Source: Glebionis coronaria
Taxonomy: Eukaryota > Streptophyta > Magnoliopsida > Asterales > Asteraceae
Direction of reading: 5' to 3'
Length of the DNA stretch: 64,000 nt
Assembly: GCA_025667525.1 (NCBI GenBank)
Contig: JANFOE010000193.1
Span: 496,001 to 560,000 of the forward strand
Both the position numbers and the translations under genes were made by a program. The notes under the pieces were generated by a model. The model was not told the origin of the DNA, ran no database searches, and saw nothing but the letters and a program-made list of their open reading frames with translations. Shown one piece after another: positions 11,607 through 23,251 of the stretch; position 1 is the first letter of the stretch; each line of letters begins with the position of its first letter.

Positions 11607-12809
11607 CTAACTAGTGCCCTCACGGCGCTGATGAAGCTCTCTCTCCAACTCTGATAACCTCCTCTCAACCACGAGCTCACGAGCCTGGGAATCTCTCAGT
11701 CTAACATCGGTGTCATGACAAGCGGCTCTAAACCTCTTATCCAAGTCTGCAACAGGGTCCTCCACTGGTGCCTCTAGTCCGCCTGTCTCCACCAATGGCT
11801 CTACTCCCCAACGGGTCATCAGGCTCCCAATCTCCTCTAGACGAGCGTTCGGCATGGATTCCATCTGATCAAGAACAGTAAGAAGCTGTCCTCGTAGACG
11901 GGTCACACATATTGTCAACACTGTCTCATCCCTAACTGGACTCTTCTTCGCCAGTGCCTCCAACTTATCCTGCACTTCATTATACTCTTCACCTAAAGCC
12001 TCTACAGCATCCTCCAACCTGTTCAATCGTGTCGTCACACATCCATCTGCCGCCCCAAGCATCACCACCGTCGATGTAGCTCTCCTAGGAAGAGGAGTCG
12101 TAGCTCTCGGCCCAGTAGAGATACCAGCATCAGTAAGCATCTCCTGGTACACAGCAGGTACAGTCTCTGGTGGTGGTAGTAGCAATGGTGTCTCTGGGAC
12201 AGGACTGGCAGGTGTGCGGGCTGCATGCCTGTCAGTGGCAGTGAAAGGTATGAGGGGTCGGTAAGGTGAAAGTGGTGGTCGGGTAGCTCTCCCCCGAAGA
12301 CGTCGTCTCACATAGTAGAAAGGTAGGGTACCAGGTGCTGGAGCAGGAATAGCAGTCCTTTCTCCTTCGTCTTCAGATGAAGATGAGGAGATGTGTGCTA
12401 GGGAAACCTCAGGAGTAGCAGCATATGCAGTAGGAGGGTCCTCAGTGTCTGTGACCTCCATGGGCTCTCCTTCCCCATCTGTAAACTCCATCTCATCATC
12501 CTCTGTCTCCTCTACCGTCTCATCTCTAGTCACTGATGTCTGACCAGGTGACTGCACCACGTTAGTGTCTAAGTCATCCTCTCCTCCGCCTTCTAGGCTA
12601 AGTGCATCGTCAGCTGATGCATCAGGAATACGGATCGGTGAATGACGAACCTCCTCAGTCTCTCTCTCTGTATCGTCATCTGAACCCATCCGGTACCACG
12701 GATATCCTGATGGCGATCCTCTAGGTAGTCCTACTGATGAACTGATGGTCGACTGTGAACTACGGTTGTAGTACGCTCCTGTAGACGTGGAATCATCAGA
12801 TGAAGACAT
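11607..12809 (-). CDS. Extra ORF between PBS and gag (about 400 aa, unknown function)
   Basis: A sense-strand frame upstream of gag in the Tekay element. It is open from 12947, but the start at 12809 (MSSSDDSTST) is preferred because the 46 residues before it are hydrophobic, Cys-containing and unlike the rest. The product is Ser/Thr- and Asp/Glu-rich in its first third. It then has a Pro/Arg-rich middle (YYVRRRLRGRATRPPLSPYRP) and ends in a heptad-like charged region (about residues 260-400) with RLNRLEDAVEALGEEYNEV and RRLSELERELHQRRE, which suggests coiled coils. I see no zinc knuckle, protease or other known retroelement motif. Its intactness in a young element suggests it has been kept under selection or lost too recently to decay. 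It could be an accessory Gag-like or RNA-binding protein, but that is inference. Confidence 0.7.
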   Translation of the reverse strand: MSSSDDSTSTGAYYNRSSQSTISSSVGLPRGSPSGYPWYRMGSDDDTERETEEVRHSPIRIPDASADDALSLEGGGEDDLDTNVVQSPGQTSVTRDETVEETEDDEMEFTDGEGEPMEVTDTEDPPTAYAATPEVSLAHISSSSSEDEGERTAIPAPAPGTLPFYYVRRRLRGRATRPPLSPYRPLIPFTATDRHAARTPASPVPETPLLLPPPETVPAVYQEMLTDAGISTGPRATTPLPRRATSTVVMLGAADGCVTTRLNRLEDAVEALGEEYNEVQDKLEALAKKSPVRDETVLTICVTRLRGQLLTVLDQMESMPNARLEEIGSLMTRWGVEPLVETGGLEAPVEDPVADLDKRFRAACHDTDVRLRDSQARELVVERRLSELERELHQRREGTS

Positions 12810-13110
12810 CGTTGTAATCATAAACAAAATAAATGTGTGTAAATATCTTATAAAATTAGTCCGTAAAAAGGACATTAACATAACATAGCAATCATTGTTG
12901 AATCCACATGTATCCCATATAACATAATTCAGATTTTGTTGTTGCACATGTAACCCATGTAAATATACCTCGTAATTGTTAAATCACATGTATCCCATTT
13001 ATTACTTATGTATCTACATATACTTAATACTTACAATCCGTATGATAATCGATTAAACATAGAGCAGTTATAGTCTAGAGTTACTAAATGCAACCTAGTT
13101 CTCTATAACT

Positions 13111-13125
13111 ATGGCTCTGATACCA
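13111..13125 (-). other. Primer-binding site of the Tekay element
   Basis: The minus-strand sequence TGGTATCAGAGCCAT matches the complement of the initiator tRNA-Met 3' end. It is separated from the 5' LTR by three bases. Confidence 0.9.
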
Positions 13126-13128
13126 ATC

Positions 13129-16100
13129 TGTCACACTCCCAAAATATCAGAGTATAATGGCGACAAGGGAGTGGTGACGTCATGATTATCATACGCACAT
13201 AGTCACAAAGAACGACCTCTAAATGAGACGTTCGGAAAATAGATCACTTGTAATTAATAAAATAAATAGTTTTAACAAAGTGCGGAAGCATAAACTGAAT
13301 ACAGTTACAAAACATAGTTTTCTCAAATGGTACAAATGATCGTTGTTTCAAAGAAATGACGGCAATGCATGAGACCTCATTTAGCATCTTCCTTCTTAAT
13401 ACCTGAGAAAAACATTGCTAAAGTGTCAACATAAAGTTGGTGAGTTCATAGGTTTAGTTAAGTGGAAATGTTTAATGAACCACAAGATTTTCCCAAATGT
13501 GATGACAATATAACAGATACAAAGTCATCCCAAAAGTATTTATTACATTCTAAGCTCGTGACACCGAAGCGTTAACAATACCGGCAGTATAATCATATAA
13601 ATGTAGCCCAAACTAGATGCCTAAACCCACGACATCCTATCTCAGACTCAAATGAAACTGTGCCCGCTTGTCCCCTTGTTGGACAAGACAGACAGGGACG
13701 TCAATCCCGATAGATCTATCCATAACATTCGCGCTTACACAAAGTAATTAACGGTTCACGATTCACGGGCCAAAGCAACTGGGTTTTTAGTGGGACTTAG
13801 ACTAATATATAAATCAGTAAATGCACTTGTGTTCACACGTTAAAATCAAGCAATGTCTCACCCCAAAAAGCAGTGAAAATAGTAAAGTATGGGGCTATAA
13901 ACTTACCTCGTTAATTCAGCAAAGAGAACGAAGATAAAATAGCTCGAGAGTACGGTTACGCTAGCCGCGACCTATTTAATTATGAGGATCGAGTTACGAT
14001 ACGAAAAATTATATTAATAAAAGACACGACACCCTAGTTGTGCTTGACGAAACCATACGTTTACGGAAAAGTACGACAAATAAAAGTTGGTTATTAAATG
14101 GTCGGGTTTTACGGGTTAAATTATACCCTAAATCTATAAAATTCGTTTCATGGGCTTTAACCAAACTTAATAAATATACTTGGCCCAAAATGGGTCCAAT
14201 AACCTCACTCACAACCGGCCCAAGGGTCCTATGACCCGGCCCGGCCCATGGGCGGAATAAACAAGGAACAAGGAGTAAATATACGTGTGTTACACACACA
14301 ACTCTCAATAACAGAGAGTTATACTCTCTCTCTTCCCTCGATAATAACTCCACCGCCCCAATCTCATCTCTCTCTCAAATCTAGATCGGTTCATCCCTTC
14401 CATGGCTAATATCCTTATCAGTTGGGATATAACAATCATATATGGGTGGTCTGAGGTGTTTAGATCGCGTGAGATGTGGGGTTTCATCCCCACATCAAAC
14501 CGATTGGGTTTTCTGATGTGTTCATCCTTATGGTTACGTCAATCATCAGCCCAAAAATCAAAGATAAGTTTGTTTCTCCTTCATTTCTTTTAACAAAAGT
14601 TAATTGGTTTTCGATTTATAAAAGATCAGTGGGTTTGATTAATTTGTATAAACTTGTTGAGAACCATATGGCTCTCGGATTTGAAATATACGAATTAGGG
14701 TTTTGAAACATTTGGGGGTTTTTATCAATCTCGGGTTTAAATGCAATTAATTGATGTTTTCTTGTATAAAATCAAATTAATTTCAACATATAATCGGTTT
14801 ATAAAAATTAGGGTTTCGGTCAATTGGGGGTTTTCGCATAACTCGTTTTCAATTAAATTAACTATTGGATTCGGGTTTAGATTAGGTTTAATTAATGTTT
14901 TAATTAATAAAAAGTCAATCTAGGGTTTTTATAAAATTGGGGGTTTTTACATTCGGTTGATACCCTTGATTATGTGGTGTTTTTGGAATGTGGAAAGTGT
15001 TAATTAAATGTTTAAAAAGGTTTTTAAATTTCTAGGGTTTCGATTTGAAATGGGGGTTTTTATACCCGCGGCATGATTGAGGGTTTTAGGGTGTTTCTGT
15101 AAAATAAAAATGGTTAAGACATTTGGATTAGTTGGTATTGATTGTTGATAGTTTTGGCAGAAAGTAAGAAACTTGGTTGGCTTGGTTTGGTTCTCGGTTT
15201 GGCCTTGAATTGAGTATTGGTTTGGTTTGGCTTGGGTCTCGGTTTGGTTCTTGGCTTGGTCTTGATTGTGGTCTTGGTTGGGTCACGGTTTGGTCTAAGT
15301 CGGGGTCTCGGTTTGGTCTAAGTCGGGGTCTCGGTTTGGTTGACAGAAAAGTAAAGTTGTAGCCATGTTTCAAGTATTAGTACTAAAGTTTAACCAATTT
15401 CAGTTTTTAGTAAAAAGAATAAGACCGTTACAATGACTAACACATTGGTTTGTTTATTCGCAGGTTTGTACAAAACGAGCACAACTAGGACTTCATAAAG
15501 GAAAAACGAAAAGACGAAAAGACTCACAATGGGATGCTATGTTTCGGTTTTGCAGGTTCGGACGAGATGGAAGGCTTGACTCTTTCGGTTTTGCAGGTTG
15601 GACGCGACGTGTGGGTCGGCTGGACACTAATCTTCGCCTACCCAGGAGTTGTATTTTGAAAGACTTGTACAGATTTTTGTGTTTGTAATTTGGAGTGTGA
15701 TAAACTTTGTATTTGGACATTGGGTAAACTTTGGGTTTGTATATAATCATGTATTGTTAGTCTAGGGTTACCTTCAAGCTGAAAATGGTAACTTGTGATA
15801 TACCCAAATGGGGTAAACTAGGCATGTGTGCTGTCTTGTAGTGGTTAGTGGGGAAATAAACTATGGGGTTTATTTGTAGCTAGACATGTGACTGAAATTG
15901 GGACTCTTGTAAGGCAAGTTTTGCAATAAACATGAATGAAAGTTTATACCCAATTATATGTACATGCTGTGACAGTTTATACAACTCGACTCGGGTTCAC
16001 GGTGTTTAAGTTTAGACGCGAACTGAATGAACACGACTTCTATAACCGTTTGACACACGATCCCAAAACAAAGGCAATTGTGTGAGACTTCACGTAATCT

Positions 16101-16330
16101 AGTGACTATATAAAATAAACGTACGGCAAACATAATACGCCCACCAACTTCGTGTATTGCATTCAACTTAATAATCGCGAAAACTCGAGATGTTACATAT
16201 GCTCTCCCTAAAAAGGGCTTTGTCCGCAAAGCAAAATAATTAACACATTCATGTCGACAACTCGTCGGTAAACAGTTAAAGTACTCGTACTACATGAATA
16301 AATTAAGATGGAAATTTGACGGATGTCACA
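13129..16330 (-). repeat. 5' LTR of the Tekay element
   Basis: A 3202 bp copy matching 3476-6677 with about 14 single-base differences and no indels. It bounds the element on the right and is followed by the ACAAT target copy. Confidence 0.95.
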
Positions 16331-16335
16331 ACAAT

Positions 16336-16630
16336 CATACCATTACGTATGCCTAAACGAGTCTTTACCAAGTGTTGCTTTTAATCTTATTATGAATCTC
16401 ATCATTTTACTTGTTATTTGTTTGTCTATAATTGCTACAATCAACGATTATAGTTTTATTTTTGAATGATCATAGGTTTTCCAAATCCACGTGAACGATC
16501 TCGGTATTACCACATAAAATCTATACACAAACGAAAGGGTTGTACTTGCCTGTGCGTTTGTGGTCAATCCGGTAATGCGTGTTTATAAATTTAAAACTTT
16601 TTTCCAATCCAATACACAGGACACGCATCA
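16336..16630 (+). repeat. 5' LTR of the Athila-like element, terminal part
   Basis: This is the continuation of the LTR interrupted at 3475. From 16360 it matches 22978-23238, both containing TTTTTGAATGATCATAGG and ending GACACGCATCA or similar, which identifies it as the end of an LTR with a 3' counterpart. Confidence 0.65.
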
Positions 16631-16637
16631 AGTTTTT

Positions 16638-16655
16638 TGGGGCCTCTTCCGGGAA
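16638..16655 (+). other. Degraded tRNA-Asp-type primer-binding site
   Basis: TGGGGCCTCTTCCGGGAA resembles TGGCGCCGTTGCCGGGGA, the tRNA-Asp PBS used by Athila-type elements, with several substitutions. It follows the LTR end by the AGTTTTT spacer typical of this lineage. Confidence 0.55.
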
Positions 16656-16752
16656 TTTGATTATGTTCTTAGTTCCAAAATCATCCTATAATCAAACCCA
16701 TTGTAGCGTTCTTGTTGCCAAAAAGCCCAAAAATCATAAAGAGTAAAAACAA

Positions 16753-16966
16753 AATTTTGCTTTTGCTGCCGGCAAAACCGATCAGCCGCCGACAACATCA
16801 TCACAGAAGCGATTTTGCCGCCCGACAAAACCCTTCTGCCGCCGGTAACCCTTCCACATACTCCATTTTGCCGACCGACAAGGCTTCTTGCCGCCGACAA
16901 CTCTTTTTTTTTCACAGAACCGTTTTTGCCGGCCGGCACCCCCATTTTGCCGCCGGCAACTCTAAA
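16753..16966 (+). repeat. TTGCCGCCGGCAA word island in the Athila-like leader
   Basis: About eight irregularly spaced variants of a near-palindromic 13-mer (TTGCCGCCGACAA, TTGCCGCCGGCAA, TTGCCGACCGACAA and similar) lie in the leader between PBS and gag. The island is much more GC-rich than its AT-rich surroundings. The antisense frame at 16661-16945 is a by-product of this composition. Confidence 0.7.
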
Positions 16967-17107
16967 AAAAATAAAAAATAAAAATTTTTTATTTTTATTT
17001 TGTTTGCTTTATTTAATTTCTTATTTACTTATTTTCCTATTAGTTATATTTTGTTTGTTTTTATTTTTGTTACTTGTAATCTTTTTCAAAAGTTCTTCAA
17101 AACTTGA

Positions 17108-20100
17108 ATGAACACAGGTTCTTCCGGTCCAGAATTACTTAGTCCATACACCGATCCCGAACGTTGTATTCATCAATCTCGAAAGAAAAACCGCAAGAAG
17201 TAACCCTTGGTTTCTTTTGAAAACCGAATTACAAAAACCAAAAACCCACCATTTGATAATCTCTTAGACGCATTTGTCGTCTATAACCAATTCAACGATA
17301 TACCATTCCCAATGGCCAACGATCAATCCATGTGGGCAGCCAACTGAGTAGTAGCACCTACCCTCGAGGCTGCTATTTTTCAAGTTGATCTTGGAGAAAA
17401 CTTCACCGTGAAAGGTCATCACCTTTCATTGATCAAAGACCGCCAATTTGACAACCGTACGCGGGCCGATTCGCATAATCACGTAGCCGAATTCATAGAA
17501 ATATGTGGCATGTTCCGATATAGAGCCGACGTCAATGTAGACGCTATAAAACTCAAGCTCTTCCCATCTATCCAGAGATGCAAGATTTTGGTATAATGAG
17601 TTGACGCCCGGTACCATTGAAACATGGGAAAAAATGAGAACTCCTTTTGTTAGGCATTTCTTTCCACCCGCCATGTACGAAAGACTGGAGTGAGAAATCC
17701 GAGGTTTCTCCCAACTTCCACAAGAAACACTCGTTGATGCGTAGAACCGAATGAAAGACCTACTCCGTAGTTGTCATGGACATGGTTTATTAAAAGGAAC
17801 CATCATCTAAATCTTTTATCATGGTCTCAATGAACCGACGCAAGCAATCCTTCACGCAGATGGACTCTTTCTCTATAAGACTCCCAACGAAGCATACCAA
17901 TTGCTCGAGGACCGAGTTCTCTTAAAAATAAATTGGTCCAAAGATAACCGTTCGAAACCTTTCAAGAAAACTCTTGCTTTTGTAGAAAGTAGCGAAAATT
18001 CTAAACTCATGGAAAAGATGGACGCTCTCACATCTAAATTCGACTCACAATTCAAAGCTATCAAAGACGAAATGAAAGAGATGTGAGGCGAATGTACTCT
18101 TTGTGGAGGACCACACCCATCTATGGAGTGTGATGACACACCAATAAGAGAACCACCACAAGAAGCAAACTACGCCCAAGGATACCGAGGAGGTGGTTAT
18201 CGAGGTAACTACTACGGTAGAAACCCCGAAACTTGGCGTGAGTACCCTAAAAACAAAAATCGTAACTCACAACCTCGTGAGAACGATAATTCCGTTCCAT
18301 CAACCGAGAAGAAACCCGAAGGATTAAGCTTACAAAAAAACGTTGTTAGCTTTCATAGAATCACAAAAATGAACAAACACGTTCATTAAGAACCAATTCT
18401 TCGATCACAAAGCCAACGTTGAAAGAGGACAAAGACACCACACCACCACTATTAGTGATCTTGAAACCAAGATCGGTGGGATCACCGACCAACTAGCCAA
18501 TCGACCAAGTGGTTCGTTCCCAAGCAACACTCAAACAAACCCAAAACCATCTATGGATAAACCATACCGTCCACCCTCCTCCCGTAATGAACATGTGAAT
18601 GCTGTATTCACAAGAAGTGGGCTGAGTTATTGTAACACCCCCAAATATTCATACTTTAGTTCAGCGGAAGAGTCATGGGTGTTACGGGATAGCACATTAC
18701 TCAAATCATAGACAACGCTTAAAAATCGCGTCGTTTAATGAATAAAGCATTTTCCATTCATAAATATCAAATCATATCGGTCCCAAGTCATAGTATTTCA
18801 TACAATTTTACAAAACATTTGAATGGAAATTTTATTTGAATGTGGGCCATAAATTCTTGTCGTCTTCCCGAGAATTACCTTCAAGTACCTGAGATAAAAC
18901 ATGTTAAAAAGGTCAGCGAAAATGCAGAGTGAATTCATAAAGTTTAATAAAAACCATTAGTATATCACCGGTATATAATTATTACCGAAAATCATTTTAT
19001 ACAAATCTTTGTTGTAGGCTATAAAATAGGCCAAAGACATTTTATACAAATATTTGTCGTAAATCAAAATATAGGCTTTTGCCTTCAAAACCATCATACG
19101 AACCATTGTCGTAAAACATCATACAATACGTTTTAAAACGTTGTATAGAGTTTAATAAAAACCGTTATATCAAAATAGTTATGTAAAACCAAAAAACAAA
19201 GATAATGTCCGTAATAAGACCCCATATTGCTAGTCAGGCTATATATTATAACTCAATGCGTATATCAGTATTTTCGTTATTGGATTATTATAAGCCGCAT
19301 GACATTGCTACCTAACTATAACAAACAAAGGGTAGCTAACCCTTAATTCCTTTGCCCATCTATAATAGCATGTTGTCACAATAGTCACGCTTATATAAAT
19401 CTTCTCCTACATAAATTCTCTTACCACTCAAGGTGGCACGACGGAGATCAACCGTCACGACGCGAGCTGGGGTGATCTTCCCCAAATAGTACTATTATAT
19501 GCATAAGCGTCTACCAAATCCCGGTAGTTAACAATTCATGCTAATGGGACTTTTAGTGACATAACCTAACAAATAATAATCCATTTCATTTCATTCATCG
19601 GGTTATATAATCATTCATCGGGTCATATAATCATTCGGGGTCCATATCAATAAGAAAACAATCAGGACGACTGGTGTCCTATTTTTATTTAAACTAACAT
19701 GTTATCTCCCTCGCGGGTTTATAAAACATTTCATAAAATATTTAAAAGAGTTTGAGGCTATGAACTCACGTTGATTGGGGAAGGCGGGTTATCGGCGTTT
19801 TGGATGTACGGTACGTGCTACAATCACGGAAACCTAGATAATTAATACTCGTCTTAGACTCTTGTCCATTGAATTTATAAAAACAATGGATATTTATATA
19901 TGATGAATTTATAAGTATGATGATGATCAAGTGGGATTTTATCTCTTCATACACATTATAGTATTATGTGTTAGTAAATTTTTAGACTAGTTACACTAGT
20001 GTTAACTTGTTTACATATTGAGGCCCAATAAGCCCTATAAGCCCAATACATTATATTAGCCTATTTATACTTTTAATATCAGGCCTATACTTATATGTTG

Positions 20101-22977
20101 GACCCAAGTGGGTTGAGCCCATGAGTAAGTCCATTAGTGTTTAGCCAAACTAGTTGGGCTAATGGTCCAATAAGGCTACTTTGGCTTGTTAATGTCCATA
20201 AGTTATAAAGCTCGGGTTTTATCGGTTTTTACTTGTCAAATGTACTTATATATCAGTAGATGAGTTATAAAAAGTTTACATTATACGGGTCCGACCGTCT
20301 AAGTTTTATTTGGTGAAAACGTTAATCTTTCGGTTTTAGCCGAAAAGACGTAAAACTCATATATATAGTTTTATAACTTTGGAAAACATTTGAGTTTGTA
20401 TTTTTATAAAAATGCCATACTTATTTATCAAAGTATATAAATTATTTTATAAGTATTATCATAAGTTAGAGGGTTTTACATATGTATTTTATAATAGTAT
20501 TACTTGAGTGCTCATTTTATATTATATACTTTTATTTCCAAATCTGATTATCAAAATCACTTTCACCATTTTTGTCATATCTTGAGTTCTATAAGGAGAT
20601 GGAAGCTCAAATTTGGGCAGAAAAAACTACATAATATGTGCTACAAATAACTCCAGTTTAGCTACTGCTCAATCATCCTCTAAGTGTCCCTAATAATTCG
20701 TCTAAAATAGACGATACAGATTTAAACCTTAATAGTATTTTGATCATATCTTTCTCATTTTATTGATTCCAATGAGTGACCAACTCTCCACATATGTAAA
20801 AATTATATATCATACTGTATATTCAATAATCCAAGTCAATTTATCAGGTTATCACATGGTTACTTACTGTTTTATACAGCTTATAATTTTAACCATGATT
20901 TTAACATCTTTACATGTTGATTTTAATCTTTTTAACCAAATTTATCAACACAAAATCCCAACATAATACTTTGATCATCATTTATCATCATATAAATATA
21001 CGTTCGTAAAGAAAATACAAAGTTACATTTACAAAATAACAAGGTAATGGAAGAAATGATCTTGTTACCAACCAAGATAATTAAAGTTAAGAATAAGACT
21101 TGGTTTTTGATAACTAATCTTATGATAAACCAAGACCACCTTCAAGATCACCCAAGTATATGAATACCTTGAGAAAAATCATCCCTAGACTCCAAGAAAA
21201 CTTCTTTGTAGATGTTAGGATAACCTCCAGTCAACAAGACTTCATTAGGCTTTCATCTTGTGCAAGTTTAACACAAGATTCATGGTTAAATTTTGATCAA
21301 ATGTTGTTTTATGGTGATGAATTGGGACGGCAATAGAGAGTGATAGAGAGATTTTGTGTGAGATTGCATGTAGGAAATGAGTTAGCTAGTTTATGGTTAG
21401 TAGTTTCGAGGTGTTGGATGGTTTTGGTGAAAACTAAGGACAAGTGTCCTTAGTTATCATATTAAGTTGACACCTAGTGAGATGTGTTGGCTAAGTTTGG
21501 CCACCCCTTAGTGGGGTGGGGCAAGTGTTAACTTGTCTCATCCCCACTAATTTACGGGTACTCCTCGATTCTAGTTTCCTCGATTTTCATGCCCTCGAGT
21601 CGTTTTATGAAAAACGTTTTTATAAATTATGAATCAACGGCACAAAACGAATCTAATAAAAATTGTCTCATAAAAAACGGAGTTCAAAAAACGAAAATAC
21701 GTAAACCTAGGGTTTCCGGTTTAATCGTAAAAGACGCTAAATTAGGCACGTAAGTCCTAATTTCTTCTCGTAAATTTGTGAGTTTATGAACCAACACAAA
21801 TTAAAATTCCATCATAATATTCGAGAATAAATTTATTTCCTAAAATGTCGGACTGTCACCAAAACGGTGTATGTAAACGTAAGCACGTAACGTAGAATTA
21901 TCCGGTTTAGACGTAGTCGATGCTACTTCAAGACGTAAACCCAAATTTCTTCCCAAAAATGAGTGAGTTCGTAATATAACATTAAAGTAATGATTTTAAA
22001 TAATACTTGAGAATAAAATATCGATCATAAATTGACGGATTGTCACAGTTATGATCCACCACAAAACCCAAACACCAATGCTCCCACTTTCGCCGATGAA
22101 CATGAAGATGAAGCCGACGAGCTCGAGAAGGAAGAAACCATTCCTCCTTCCAAACCAAAACCAAAACGAACCACACCCATTCCAACACCAACACCAACAC
22201 CAAAGGCGTATACACCCAAAATTCCATATCCTGAACGCCTACGAAAGGAAAAGATGGAGGCTCGTAACGCCAAATTCCTTTAGATGATCAAAGAAGTTAA
22301 GATCAATGTTCCCCTTGTTGATATCTTAACCAGCATGCCCAACTATGGGAAATTCCTCAAAGATCTTGTGAGCAACCATAGTAAGACGGAGCAAATCTCT
22401 GCTGCGTTTCTGAATGAAGAATGTTCTGCAGCCTTGCAAAGCAAACTTCCACCAAAGCTCGGAGATCCGGGAAGCTATCTCATACCATGTACTCTAGCCA
22501 ACAATGTTGAATGGCACGCCTTGGCCGACCTACACGCGAGTATCATTCTTATGCCATACTCATTATACAAGAATCTTTCAAACAATACTTTGAAACCTAC
22601 AAGTATGCGTATACGTTTGGATAACCACACTTACCAATATCCCATTGGGATAACTGAGAACATGCTTGTTCAAGTTAGCAAATTCATATTTCCCACCGAC
22701 TTCGTAATCCTTAAAATGGAGGAAGACCATCACGTCCCTCTCATCTTAAGACGACCATTCTTGCACACCGTCGATGATGTCATTCGTGTGAAGAATAAAG
22801 AACTCAACCTTGGTGTTGTTGACGATCGAGTCACACTCTTAGTCGACAAAGCTATACGACATTCTCATTCTAATGATGACACATGCTTCCGCGTGGATGT
22901 TATCGATGAAGTAACGAAAGAAGAGTTAGATGCATTGCTTGATGACAACGCACCATTCCAAACAACTAGTCTTTACC
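17108..22977 (+). pseudogene. Gag-protease remnant of the Athila-like element
   Basis: The frame starts at MNTGSS and shows a Gag with NQFNDIPFPMANDQS, DNRTRADSHNHVAEF and a knuckle CTLCGGPHPSMEC near 18090-18130. It then reaches NAVFTRSGLSY, where the solo LTR at 18631-22047 is inserted. The frame resumes at 22053 with a Pro/Lys-rich linker, then LPPKLGDPGSYLIPC and the protease segment ALADLHASIILMPYSLY. The expected D-L-G-A-S has His instead of Gly. In-frame stops occur at 17201, 17345, near the knuckle and at 22281. After EELDALLDDNAPFQTTS the frame runs into LTR sequence, so everything downstream (RT to integrase) has been deleted. It is non-functional. Confidence 0.85.
18631..22047 (-). 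mobile_element. Solo LTR of a Tekay-type chromovirus
   Basis: This 3417 bp insertion begins TGTAACACCCCC and ends GGATTGTCACA, with perfect GTTAT copies on both sides (18626-18630 and 22048-22052). It interrupts the Athila-like gag exactly between the GLSY and DPPQ codons. It is the same LTR family as 57001-60559, including the shared words GGTGTTACGGGATAGCACAT and GCATAAGCGTCTACCAA. No internal region or second LTR is present. This is the usual product of recombination between the two LTRs of a full element. Confidence 0.92.
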
Positions 22978-23251
22978 AAGTGTCGCTTTTAATCTTATTA
23001 TTAATCTCATCATTTTACTTGGTATTTGTTTGTCTACAATTGCTACAATCAACGATTATAGTTTTATTTTTGAATGATCATAGGTTTTCCAAATCCCCGT
23101 GAACGATCTCGGTATTAGCACGTAAAAGCTATACTCAAACGAAAGGGTTATACTTTCCCGTGCGTTTTTAGTCAATCCGGTAATGCGTGTTTATAAATTT
23201 AAAACTTGTTTCCATTCCAATACACCAGACACGCATCAAGTTTTTTCCCTT
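22978..23251 (+). repeat. 3' LTR remnant of the Athila-like element
   Basis: About 260 bp corresponding to the last part of the 5' LTR (16360-16630). It is followed by 13 bases, AGTTTTTTCCCTT, before the CAACA target copy. The first eight of these match the spacer between the 5' LTR and its PBS. The left edge joins the protease frame within a short shared AGTCTTTACC context, consistent with a deletion by illegitimate recombination. Confidence 0.65.

Larger units (their letters stand above)
3476..16330 (-). mobile_element. Complete young Ty3 chromovirus (Tekay/Del clade)
   Basis: The element is 12,855 bp with two LTRs of exactly 3202 bp. Both LTRs begin TGTCACACTCCC and end GGATGTCACA on the plus strand, and perfect ACAAT target copies flank them (3471-3475 and 16331-16335). 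I counted 14 substitutions and no indels between the LTRs by eye, about 99.6% identity. At the commonly used 1.3e-8 substitutions per site per year this is roughly 0.2 million years, as an order-of-magnitude figure. Inside, in minus sense, lie an iMet PBS, an extra ORF, an intact gag-pol and a weak purine tract. The element sits in the 5' LTR of the Athila-like element. It looks structurally competent. Confidence 0.95.
2217..23251 (+). mobile_element. Athila-like (OTA) Ty3 retrotransposon, internally deleted, nested in the ARID element
   Basis: The five-base sequence CAACA flanks both ends (2212-2216 and 23252-23256). Removing the insert joins the ARID frame across the site, which is independent support for the boundaries. 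The plus-strand order is LTR (2217-3475 and 16336-16630, split by the Tekay insertion), a degraded tRNA-Asp-type PBS, a GC-rich leader, gag, protease, then directly a short 3' LTR remnant. RT, RNase H, integrase and most of the 3' LTR are gone. The likely cause is a deletion joining the protease region to the LTR tail near 22978. Excluding the two nested chromovirus insertions, the element is about 4.75 kb. Lineage is assigned from the gag knuckle (CxxCxxxHxxxxC), the TRSGLSY boundary and the ADL-x-ASI-x-LMPYSLY protease block. Confidence 0.7.

Noticed and set aside
16661..17111. Overlapping frames of 89-98 codons on both strands
   Set aside because: Their sequence is a translation of the TTGCCG word island and the following T-rich run.
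18631..22047. A second LTR pair within 16-23 kb making a full chromovirus
   Set aside because: Only one copy of this LTR lies here and TSDs directly flank it, so it is a solo LTR.
21982..22287. Frames overlapping the Pro/Lys linker of the Athila-like pol
   Set aside because: They are shadows in other frames of the low-complexity linker. Only the frame continuing to the protease is supported.
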